DNA of 41,196 nt from assembly GCF_029167235.1 (NCBI RefSeq), contig NZ_JARFTR010000303.1, forward strand, positions 1 to 41,196, read 5' to 3'. The stretch comes from Kamptonema sp. UHCC 0994. GTDB lineage: Bacteria > Cyanobacteriota > Cyanobacteriia > Cyanobacteriales > Microcoleaceae. Below, piece by piece: positions 15,340 to 22,537 of the stretch. The notes beneath the pieces were generated by a model. It had not been told where the DNA came from. It made no database searches and worked only from the letters and a program-made list of their open reading frames with translations. Every line of letters starts with the position of its first letter. The first letter of the stretch is position 1. Position numbers and translations under genes: made by a program.

Positions 15340-15404
15340 AACTCTTCGCCAAATGCTTAATTACGATCGTAATGTAACAGATTTTAGACCAATAGAAGGC
15401 CATC
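15314..15404. repeat. Direct repeat copy 2 (antitoxin promoter and start)
   Basis: Partner of 11711-11801, in the same orientation. It includes the 14-bp palindrome attacgatcgtaat at 15360-15373. Between the two copies lie exactly the four genes antitoxin, KAP NTPase, antitoxin-like and membrane protein. Confidence 0.9.
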
Positions 15405-15485
15405 TTCAGTGGAAGATGTGCAGAGATTGGGGTAAAGTGCGATTTATCGCTGTAACAAATATGCCTAAAAATCTTTTCCAGTCAC

Positions 15486-15770
15486 CTAATTCTGAGCGAT
15501 TTCATTTAAGGCTTCACCAATGATTTGATCGCTGACACCCCGACGCTTTAAACTGGAAATCAAGGCTGCGATCGTTTCACTCTCAACTCGCTCTAAATCT
15601 ATACGTAATCCTTGACCAATGTAGGCACGAATCAATGGCTGATATCCTGAAAAGCCTAACAGTGGTGCAATCCGTTTGAGGTCTTCTATGACATCTTCAG
15701 GAATGCGAATTGTTACGCTAGTCATGGGACGATTGCGATCGAGTCGCTTTTTTAATGCTTCAACTTTCAT
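15486..15770 (-). CDS. Ribbon-helix-helix antitoxin of a BrnT-type module
   Basis: 94 residues. MTSVTIRIPEDVIEDLKRIAPLLGFSGYQPLIRAYIGQGLR is a ribbon-helix-helix strand followed by helices, as in CopG/BrnA-type antitoxins. The start codon overlaps the end of a BrnT reading frame, the normal layout of brnT-antitoxin operons. Because the toxin is reduced to its C-terminus, this antitoxin appears orphaned. It could still bind DNA or cross-neutralise other toxins. Confidence 0.8.
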   Translation of the reverse strand: MKVEALKKRLDRNRPMTSVTIRIPEDVIEDLKRIAPLLGFSGYQPLIRAYIGQGLRIDLERVESETIAALISSLKRRGVSDQIIGEALNEIAQN

Positions 15771-15810
15771 ATTCTGTTCGCTCTTGACGAGTTGCTTTAC
15801 GTGCTGAAAT
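15760..15810 (-). pseudogene. brnT: BrnT toxin remnant (C-terminal end only)
   Basis: In the frame ending at TGA 15760-15762, overlapping the antitoxin ATG, the DNA encodes ISARKATRQERTEYES. This is the conserved C-terminal signature of BrnT ribonuclease toxins. Upstream of the ISARK segment the similarity stops close to a HIP1 site (gcgatcgc) and the frame has no BrnT-like sequence, so the catalytic part has been lost. Confidence 0.7.
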
Positions 15811-15921
15811 GAGCTGAGGTCGGCGATCGCAATTCCTTCTGTGTTGGATTTTCAACAGTTACTTCCAGTAGGCGAGAGTGAAAATTAGGGGATGAAAAAG
15901 GTGCGATCGCTCTTTTTGGAT

Positions 15922-16028
15922 AAGACTTACGCATGGGCCCCAGAAACCGGGTTTTTTAGAGAATCTGTGGGTCACAACGAAGTATTTTCGTAAAAACCCG
16001 GTTTCTTTGGTTGGGTGCGTAAGTCCTG
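15922..16028. mobile_element. MITE-like element, family A variant
   Basis: Terminal inverted repeats agacttacgca (15923-15933) and tgcgtaagtcct (16017-16028) match the ends of the 4140-4230 element. The interior is different, with its own inverted repeat agaaaccgggttttt / aaaaacccggtttct. Both flanks carry ttggata (one base offset on the right), a possible 7-bp target duplication. Confidence 0.75.
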
Positions 16029-16055
16029 TTGGATAAAGAAGCGATCGCTCTTTTG

Positions 16056-16106
16056 AAAGTCCGCGTAGGCGGACTTTGTTTGTGTAGCCGCGATTTCAAT
16101 CGCCGG
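16056..16106. repeat. Interspersed palindromic repeat (AAAGTCCGC..GCGGACTTT)
   Basis: aaagtccgc/gcggacttt form a 9-bp stem with a 4-base loop, followed by tgtttgtgtagccgcgatttcaatcgccggg. It resembles a short repeat common in Oscillatoriales genomes. It lies just downstream of the NERD helicase stop. Confidence 0.6.
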
Positions 16107-16122
16107 GATATTGTTAATGAGA

Positions 16123-18306
16123 TTAAACTTCTTCCGCCTCCCCAATATCTCGTTTCAAAGGTCGCTTATAAGTAAAGGTAAAAGTATCTTTACTCTCAAT
16201 CACCCGCCGCATTTCCTCATACATTGGATAATCACCAACCCCACTCAAATTAGCCCAACCCCGCGCCCTCGTCAAAGCAACAAATAATTGATTACGCAGA
16301 CTTACATCAGCCTCATTTCGAGCAATATTATCAAAGCCAACCACATAGATCATATCAGCTTCATTCCCCTTAGCGCGAGTAACGCGAGACACTGTTACCC
16401 CGCCATCCATCCAAAACAAATCAGGGTTATGATTCGGCCATTTAGGGTTTAATTCATTCAAACCCAAAGCAGTAGGAATGTAAATATCAATCCCTTGATC
16501 GCTCAAGAAACTAGCCACCTGACTTTCCAACTCTATCGCATCAGAAACAGAACCCAAAACGATGACTAAAATATCCCTACTAGGCTTGAGATCGTCATGG
16601 GCGATATTGTACAAAATCTTATCAGCTAAAGCCGTCATTTCTTCCTGGCGAGAACCGTAAGTTTCAAACTCTAATACAGGCTTTCCCCACAATTGCTCAA
16701 TAGGATTTGGTGAATTTTGAGGTGGCCGATGTAGGGTGATTTTTTGACCAGCAATAAACTTACCCGTCACCTCATAACCGATAGCTTTCCAATCGTCAGC
16801 GCGGGTAATTCCTGTTAACATTCCCTCCGGTCGCAATAACCCCATCCCGATCGCGTGCGCTGCTGTTAGAATTGTACCAGGAGTGCGATAACAACGGCGC
16901 ATCACTTCTGATTTTTTAATGCCGCCGCTATATTGGGTTCCTTTACTTAATAAATTGCTTAAACTTTCGCCAAACAATTCTTTAGTAGTTGGTACTTTTA
17001 AGTTATCCAGACTTTGAGCTTCATCATAGGCCCAAATTAAGCGCCGCTGCTCTAACTTTTCTGGATCTGCTGGTTTTAAAGCTTGATAAGCTAACCAATA
17101 AATCGCCTGTTTATCCTGAAACTTTAGATCGTCGTCCGAGACTAAATCTTGACCTTCATCTATCAAAATTGCATCAAAAACGGGCTCAATTTTGATTTCT
17201 TCGGATAGGCGCTTACAAAGTTCAGCTAATCCCCGGTTAGGCTGTCTTTCCGGTGTTTCTCCCGCACTCCGCGATCGCACACCGTTGAACTCACAGATTG
17301 TACTATAAAGTCCCGGTTGATTTTTCCCACCCCAAGCGTGAAGAATCCGCAGTTTTCTGTTAGTTTTAGGATCGTATTGAACATCACCATTTGTGAAGCG
17401 ACGCAACCACCGATCTACTAACCCAATCATCAAATCGTAAAGAGTTCGAGTGAAAAATACTAAGGCAATATCCCAGTCAGGATGTTTCAAGTGAATATGC
17501 GCTGCTTTCTGACACAATAACACAGTTTTTCCTGACCCAGCAATGCCCCGCATTCGCTGAAAACCAGGGGGAATTTCTTTGCCGATGTGTTCTTGCTGAA
17601 AATCTAATTCGTAGAGCCGTTCCTGCAATGTTGCAATCGTACTAGAACGAGTTTTACTGTTAGTAGATTGAAGAACGCGGGGCGCTTTTCTCAAAATAGG
17701 GCCGCCGCTGATAACTGATAACAATAATTCCCATTGCTCATCGTCAATTTCCTCACCTTCAACCACTACAGGCGCTCTTTTTATCCGCTCAGTTAAGGCA
17801 AGTTTCCCTAAGTGATCTTTGAAGATAATCGGCGGACAATTGGGAAGTTTATCAAATTCTTTTTGTTGCCATTCTCCCTCTGTAATTAGAGGTAGTGCTA
17901 TCATCGCTCTAGCGTCGACTTTCCGGCGAATAGCAGGTTCTCTATCGCAATATCCCAATAAGGTGTAAAGTTGATTTTCCGCTTGCTGATAGGGGTTAGT
18001 TTCTGCGGTGGAAAAGTTTTGAAATTCCCATTCTTGACCGTTAACGGCAACAATTTGGTCAATCTTAACAGATTTGACCTCGATAATTACTAAACTTAAT
18101 TCGCGATCGACAATCAAAATGTCAGGTTCTTTACGAATTTCTCCAAACTTTGAGAAAAGAGGATAGCGCGAGTAACCAATGCAGGCGCGATCGGCAAAGG
18201 CACTACGTACTGCATCCCAAACTATTTGTTCGCCCGATTCTGTACTCTTGTCTAACGGCTCTGTAGTGATAAATTTGCGACCCTGATCTTCCATTCCAAC
18301 AGGCAT
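16123..18306 (-). CDS. NERD-domain nuclease fused to UvrD/Rep-like helicase
   Basis: 727 residues. The N-terminal NERD domain (about 20-140) is a PD-(D/E)XK-like nuclease core: KEPDILIVD (D62) and VIIEVKS (E76, K78). A superfamily 1 helicase follows: Walker A GIAGSGKT (254-261), Walker B LIDEGQDL (381-388), and C-terminal motifs TVSRVTRAKGNEADMIYVVGF and LFVALTRARGWANLSG. Such proteins occur in accessory DNA-processing and defence loci, but no partner gene is obvious here. The start MPVGMEDQ is used; a second ATG lies four codons in. It shares strand with the upstream antitoxin cassettes but is separated from them by about 350 bases of repeats. Confidence 0.88.
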   Translation of the reverse strand: MPVGMEDQGRKFITTEPLDKSTESGEQIVWDAVRSAFADRACIGYSRYPLFSKFGEIRKEPDILIVDRELSLVIIEVKSVKIDQIVAVNGQEWEFQNFSTAETNPYQQAENQLYTLLGYCDREPAIRRKVDARAMIALPLITEGEWQQKEFDKLPNCPPIIFKDHLGKLALTERIKRAPVVVEGEEIDDEQWELLLSVISGGPILRKAPRVLQSTNSKTRSSTIATLQERLYELDFQQEHIGKEIPPGFQRMRGIAGSGKTVLLCQKAAHIHLKHPDWDIALVFFTRTLYDLMIGLVDRWLRRFTNGDVQYDPKTNRKLRILHAWGGKNQPGLYSTICEFNGVRSRSAGETPERQPNRGLAELCKRLSEEIKIEPVFDAILIDEGQDLVSDDDLKFQDKQAIYWLAYQALKPADPEKLEQRRLIWAYDEAQSLDNLKVPTTKELFGESLSNLLSKGTQYSGGIKKSEVMRRCYRTPGTILTAAHAIGMGLLRPEGMLTGITRADDWKAIGYEVTGKFIAGQKITLHRPPQNSPNPIEQLWGKPVLEFETYGSRQEEMTALADKILYNIAHDDLKPSRDILVIVLGSVSDAIELESQVASFLSDQGIDIYIPTALGLNELNPKWPNHNPDLFWMDGGVTVSRVTRAKGNEADMIYVVGFDNIARNEADVSLRNQLFVALTRARGWANLSGVGDYPMYEEMRRVIESKDTFTFTYKRPLKRDIGEAEEV

Positions 18307-18446
18307 TGATATTGACCTCGCTAACGATTAAGATGTGTAATTTGTGTTTCGCTGGTTCAAAATGTGCAGATAGGAGTATATGATAACAGAAAAGGTAAAC
18401 CGCAATCTCAAAGTTTCCTTGATTTTCCTAAATTTTTACTCTCACG
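18307..18446. promoter_or_regulatory. Divergent promoter region
   Basis: 140 bases between the leftward helicase gene and the rightward glycosyltransferase gene. It should carry both promoters. No convincing hexamer pair or palindrome is visible. Confidence 0.4.
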
Positions 18447-19400
18447 ATGAAGAAGCTGATTATCCAAATTCCTTGTTATAACGAGGAAGGCAGTCTCGGT
18501 GTTACACTTGCGGCATTGCCTCGTCATTTGCCTGGTATTGATATTATTGAATGGTTGGTTATTGATGATGGTAGCCAAGATAGAACTGTTGAAGTAGCAA
18601 AAGAGTGGGGTGTAGATCGCATTGTTCGTTTTTCAAGTAACCAAGGTTTAGCTAAAGCTTTTATGGCGGGCTTGGATGCTTGTTTGAAGGCGGGAGCTGA
18701 TATTATTGTCAATACTGATGCGGATAATCAATATTGTGCTGATGATATTCCTTTGTTGATTGGGCCAATTTTGTTGGGCCAAGCGGAAATAGTTGTAGGT
18801 GCTCGACCTATTCTCGAAATTGAGCATTTTTCTCCTACTAAAAAACTGCTACAAAAAGTAGGTAGTTGGGTGGTTCGTCTGGCCAGTAAGACGGATATTC
18901 CTGATGCTCCCAGCGGGTTTCGAGCATTTAGCAGAGAAGCAGCAATGCAGTTAAATGTGTTTAATCAATATACTTATACTCTGGAGACAATTATTCAAGC
19001 TGGACAAAAAGGCATGGCAATTACTTCGGTTCCGATTCGCACTAATGGGGTTTTAAGACCTTCGCGGTTGGTAAAAAGTACGCCTTCTTATGTGGTAAGA
19101 TCGTTGTTTACAATCCTCCGCATTTTCATGATTTACAAACCCCTACGGTTTTTCTTAATGTTAGGAAGTGTGCCGTTTAGTCTGGGTGTAATATTAGGAA
19201 TCCGCTGGATATTTTTCTTTGTTTTACAGGGTACTCTCAGAACTAGAGTTCCTAGTTTAATCTTAGCTGCGATTTTAATTCTGATCGGCTTTCAGTTGTG
19301 GATGTTGGGTTTAATTGCTGATTTAATGGCAGCTAATCGCAAATTGGTGGAAGAGATTCAATTGCGGCTGCGACGGTTTGATACTAAGAAAGAAGATTAA
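18447..19400 (+). CDS. Family 2 glycosyltransferase (DPM-like, membrane-anchored)
   Basis: 317 residues. A GT-A fold is shown by IIQIPCYNEEGSLG (nucleotide binding), VIDDGSQDRT and NTDADNQY (DxD-type metal site), then PSGFRAF. This is the dolichol-phosphate-mannose-synthase-like group, which transfers a sugar from a nucleotide donor to a lipid carrier or glycan. Two transmembrane helices close the protein (MLGSVPFSLGVILGIRWIFFFVL and LILAAILILIGFQLWMLGLIADL). Only 4 bases separate its stop from the next start, so the two genes form an operon. Confidence 0.9.
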   Translation: MKKLIIQIPCYNEEGSLGVTLAALPRHLPGIDIIEWLVIDDGSQDRTVEVAKEWGVDRIVRFSSNQGLAKAFMAGLDACLKAGADIIVNTDADNQYCADDIPLLIGPILLGQAEIVVGARPILEIEHFSPTKKLLQKVGSWVVRLASKTDIPDAPSGFRAFSREAAMQLNVFNQYTYTLETIIQAGQKGMAITSVPIRTNGVLRPSRLVKSTPSYVVRSLFTILRIFMIYKPLRFFLMLGSVPFSLGVILGIRWIFFFVLQGTLRTRVPSLILAAILILIGFQLWMLGLIADLMAANRKLVEEIQLRLRRFDTKKED

Positions 19401-19404
19401 AATT

Positions 19405-21000
19405 ATGGATAGTAAAAATTTGTTTGCTCGTGAGGCAATAGCACAAATTCCTAAAATTTTGACGCTGTGCGATCGCAATCCTCATAGTCCTACTTACGGA
19501 TGTTTTGACCGCAATTTTTGGCATTATAAAATCATAGATTTTCCCAGCGGAATGGCTCAAGAATTTGTTTGGCCCTTAGCTTTAGCTTACCATACAAATA
19601 TTCCCTATAACCCTTTCTATCAACAACCAATGATTCGCAAATGGGTAGAAGCTGGGATTATCTATGCTGCCCGTAGTGCTCACCGTGATGGTTCCTGCGA
19701 TGACTATTTCCCCTATGAAAGAGCATCCGGGGCGGCGGCATTTTCTCTATTAGCTTGCATCGAAAGTTACACGCTGTTAAAATTGCATAGTGATGAAACT
19801 TTGCATTTTTTTGAGAGGAGAGCTAACTGGTTAGCAAATCACCACGAAAGCGGTAAACTTACCAATCACCAAGCTTTAATTGTCTTGTGTTTAGAACTGC
19901 TAGAAAAATTATTGAATACTTCCAAGTGGGAGAATGCAAAAAAACTGCGTTTAAAGCGAGTTTTTGAGTGGCAAAACCCCGAAGGTTGGTTTCAGGAATA
20001 TGAAGGATGCGATCCTGGATATCACACTTTAACAATATCATGTTTAGCGCGTATTTATCAACTCAAGCCAGATGATAGATTGAAAGATACGATTGTAAAG
20101 GCTGTGGAATTAGCCGCTCAATTCATTCATCCTGATGGCTCTTATGGTGGAGAATATGCTAGTCGCAATACCTATAACTTTTTTCCGCATGGTTTTGAAT
20201 TAGTTGGTCAATGGATGCCGGAAGCTTTACAAATTAACGATCGTTTTTTGACGGGATTAACTAATGGTTTAGCTCCTTGTTATGCTGACGATCATATTAT
20301 CGGTCATCATACTTGGAATTATTTACTAGCTTGGCGGGATTTCGTACCGGATAGACCACACTCTATTGCAAAAAATGCTGCTAGTATTTGGCTAAAAGAA
20401 GCTAAACTTTTGATTAAAAGATGTGGGGATACTGAGCTTTATATAGCTTTGAATAAAGGCGGGACTTTCAAGCTATTTCGCAACAATCAGTTAGTTGCTT
20501 CTGATACTCAATTTTCGCTCCAATTCTGTAAAAAAGGTAAAATTAAGAATGCAGTTAGCCATTTAATAGGTGATTGTGCCGTAGAAGTTGATGAGGATGA
20601 AATTACTATTTCTGGACAAATGGGATGGGCAAAACAAACGCAAATGACACCGATAAAATTACTGATTTTGCGGGTTGTTATGCTGACATTTGGGCGTTTT
20701 TTCCCTAATTTAATTCGGAAAATTTTGCAGAAAATGTTGATTACTGGCAAACAAGATGCACCGTTTCGCTTTTGTCGCCGCTTACAATGGGAAAATAAAC
20801 AATGGCACATTACCGATGAACTGTATGCTAATTCTTGGGAAGGGGTGATTAGTGCGGGGATTGGTTGCGATCAAACTTCTATTTATGTGGTGATGAGTCG
20901 CACGTTTCAAAGAGGTCAATTGTTACCTTGGCTTGACTTGAGTGATGAAGTTAAAAAACTTACTCCTGGTCAACCTTTGAAAGTGAAACGCTATCTGTAA
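19405..21000 (+). CDS. Uncharacterised protein, probable alpha/alpha-toroid carbohydrate enzyme
   Basis: 531 residues from the ATG 4 bases after the glycosyltransferase stop. I do not recognise a named family. Helix-rich motifs with aromatic and acidic residues (HRDGSCDDYFPYERASGAAAFSL, WQNPEGWFQEYEGCDPGYHTLT, HPDGSYGGEYASRNTYNFFPHGFE) resemble the alpha/alpha-toroid of heparinase-like lyases and glycoside hydrolases. The C-terminal 180 residues look beta-rich, as in such enzymes. Coupled to a family 2 glycosyltransferase, it may trim or modify a surface glycan. No signal peptide is evident. The functional idea is inference. Confidence 0.7.
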   Translation: MDSKNLFAREAIAQIPKILTLCDRNPHSPTYGCFDRNFWHYKIIDFPSGMAQEFVWPLALAYHTNIPYNPFYQQPMIRKWVEAGIIYAARSAHRDGSCDDYFPYERASGAAAFSLLACIESYTLLKLHSDETLHFFERRANWLANHHESGKLTNHQALIVLCLELLEKLLNTSKWENAKKLRLKRVFEWQNPEGWFQEYEGCDPGYHTLTISCLARIYQLKPDDRLKDTIVKAVELAAQFIHPDGSYGGEYASRNTYNFFPHGFELVGQWMPEALQINDRFLTGLTNGLAPCYADDHIIGHHTWNYLLAWRDFVPDRPHSIAKNAASIWLKEAKLLIKRCGDTELYIALNKGGTFKLFRNNQLVASDTQFSLQFCKKGKIKNAVSHLIGDCAVEVDEDEITISGQMGWAKQTQMTPIKLLILRVVMLTFGRFFPNLIRKILQKMLITGKQDAPFRFCRRLQWENKQWHITDELYANSWEGVISAGIGCDQTSIYVVMSRTFQRGQLLPWLDLSDEVKKLTPGQPLKVKRYL

Positions 21001-21060
21001 GCGATTGGCGAGTTAGAGGCGATCGCAGCGCTTTTCTAGGATATAATTTTCCCGAAGAAT

Positions 21061-21214
21061 GTTATAGCAACCTTCTTGGCAGTTAGGACGTTCTGAGTTC
21101 CACCAAACTCGCTGATTCTATTCCCTTCTTCCCCTTCTTCCCCTTCTTTCCCTTCTTTCCCTAGCCCCTAGCCCCTAGCCCCTAGCCCCTAACCGCCTTG
21201 GCGGTTGCTATAAC
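21061..21214. mobile_element. MITE-like element, family B (TATAGCAACC ends), copy 1
   Basis: Perfect 12-bp terminal inverted repeats gttatagcaacc (21061-21072) and ggttgctataac (21203-21214). The left portion (cttggcagttaggacgttct) is nearly identical to copy 2 at 29359. The middle is a C/T-rich tract of ccttctt and cccctag units, and a small hairpin aaccgccttggcggtt sits at the right end. It has no ORF. The right end abuts the surviving part of a HigB gene. Confidence 0.8.
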
Positions 21215-21454
21215 TGGTTTAAAATTGCTACCAAAGCCAAATGGTCAAATTTAGTTGAGGTGCAATCTGTTTTTCCTAAAGCCGAAGCGGTGGGAAATTT
21301 TACAGTTTTTAACATCAAAGGTAATAATTATAGATTAATAGTTAGTGATGCCTGCGGCTGGCTACGCCTACGCGCTTTTTTAACCACAAATAGATGTGGA
21401 TGGCTCAAGAGCGATACTTGTCAAAAAATTGTACTATTTTATGTTAAATTTTAA
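21215..21454 (+). pseudogene. HigB-type toxin remnant
   Basis: Reading from the right edge of the family B element gives WFKIATKAKWSNLVEVQSVF followed by PKAEAVGNFTVFNIKGNNYRLIV, the core of HigB mRNA interferases. The N-terminal third is missing at the element boundary. After RLIV the frame enters a short interspersed repeat (21358-21373) and continues with unrelated residues to a stop. No HigA antitoxin follows. It is therefore a dead toxin gene damaged at both ends. Confidence 0.75.
21358..21373. repeat. Interspersed repeat CTGGCTACGCCTACGC
   Basis: This 16-mer also occurs exactly inside the tRNA-Tyr gene (29656-29671), spanning its variable arm. A 15/16 match on the other strand lies at 29892-29907. 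Here it interrupts the HigB remnant. Confidence 0.55.
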
Positions 21455-21482
21455 TTGTAATAACTTATAAAATGGTGTAATC

Positions 21483-21827
21483 ATGGCTGATTTACCATCA
21501 AAAACAACGGAAGTTCTCAATCAATTAAAATAGCAGGCGTTAGACATTGTTAATAAAGCTTCAGCCTTGGAATTAACTATTTTTGAGCTATTTGGAGAGA
21601 CAGAGGTAACGATTCCGGCACTAGATGAAATGAAAAGTGCCGCCGAAGATGCTGAATCTTCCTACTCTCAACTGTCTAATATCCAGCTTCAAATTGCTAA
21701 ATCTCAACATGATGCCTCTCGTGATATGCTACAATTACTAGAACGAGCTATAGCACGAACCCAAGCAAGGATTCCGGCGTTGGAGCGTAGTATTGAAGAA
21801 GTTAAAATGGAATATAACTTGCCATGA
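21483..21827 (+). pseudogene. Small coiled-coil protein gene with an in-frame amber codon
   Basis: An ATG at 21483 starts MADLPSKTTEVLNQLK, then TAG (21531-21533), then the same frame continues QALDIVNKASALELTIFELF for a total of about 114 codons. The second part is helical, with a predicted coiled coil (LLERAIARTQARIPALERSIEEVKME). Without the stop the protein would be continuous. Translation might restart at TTG 21567. It overlaps the next gene by ATGA, indicating an operon. The function is not recognised; it may be a nonsense mutation or a sequencing error. Confidence 0.6.
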
Positions 21828-22018
21828 ATAAACAACCCCATATCCCCGCTCCAGAAACATCTAAACGTTTGCTTGCTAACCTCCGACGCTCTCGGATGGA
21901 GGTTCAAGAAGTCAATTTAGAATTAGGAGAAATTAATGCGATGCTGGCAGAACAGCTTCGCGAGCAAAGATTGAAGCGAGTCAGGCGATCGCTCAGTAAC
22001 TCAACAGCAGAATTGTAA
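21824..22018 (+). CDS. Small coiled-coil hypothetical protein
   Basis: 64 residues. ATGA overlap with the preceding reading frame suggests translational coupling. The sequence is charged and helical (LLANLRRSRMEVQEVNLELGEINAMLAEQLREQRLKRVRRSL), likely a coiled coil. It is not recognised. Together with the interrupted gene before it, it probably formed a two-gene unit of two helical proteins. Confidence 0.55.
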   Translation: MNKQPHIPAPETSKRLLANLRRSRMEVQEVNLELGEINAMLAEQLREQRLKRVRRSLSNSTAEL

Positions 22019-22150
22019 AATTATTAGCAAAAGTAGCCAAAAGTTTATGGAGCGCGATCGCGCTTTTTTGGGAAAGAGCGATCGCATTGGCGAACCCTCC
22101 CATACAGCTTTTTGAAAAGGGTGCAAAATATGAAGGGCGAAAAATATGAA

Positions 22151-22507
22151 TTAGACAAGATTTGTACACACTTCTCTATTATCAGGGAGTTTAGCGCAGG
22201 CTCTGAATTTCCTATTGTAGTTCATCATATCTCCAAAATTCGATCCGTTAACTCGAGTTGTGTACGGAACATAGGTATTGCCCTGCTCATCTTTTAAATA
22301 TAGAACTGTACCACTTGGAACATCAGCTTTAACCCAATTAGCTTTACAATTCTCTGATTTTCGCAATTCAATTTTTAGTTCTCGTCGTCCCCAGGGGGGG
22401 CCGTAGTCTCCCCCTGATGTCGATGTAAGCGTTTCTGAATCTTTGTCACATCCCCTATCTCTTGGATTTTGTCCATCCTGAGCATGAACACTTGAGCTAA
22501 AATCGGC
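22151..22507 (-). pseudogene. DUF2690-like secreted protein, start lost
   Basis: The open frame ADFSSSVHAQDGQNPRDRGC, then DKDSETL, RRELKIELRKSENCKANWVK, SGTVLYLKDEQGNTYV and RKFRACAKLPDNREVCT matches the DUF2690 layout (paired Cys, ELRxSxxCxxxW, ending ACxK..xxxCT). A TGA at 22508-22510 interrupts the frame just where a signal peptide should be (SSSVHAQ looks like a cleavage region). The only in-frame start below it is a TTG at 22366, too late to keep the domain. The 5' end has probably been damaged by a frameshift or replaced by the divergent NTPase gene. Confidence 0.6.
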
Positions 22508-22537
22508 TCAAGACAAAATAGTAATGTGCGAGGAGCA

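Noticed and set aside
21260-21454. A stand-alone 64-residue gene
   Set aside because: The frame continues upstream with HigB homology to the element boundary, so it is the tail of a broken gene rather than a gene.
22112-22297. Plus-strand small open frame MKRVQNMKGEKYELD
   Set aside because: It is antisense to the DUF2690-like coding segment, which has the better family match.
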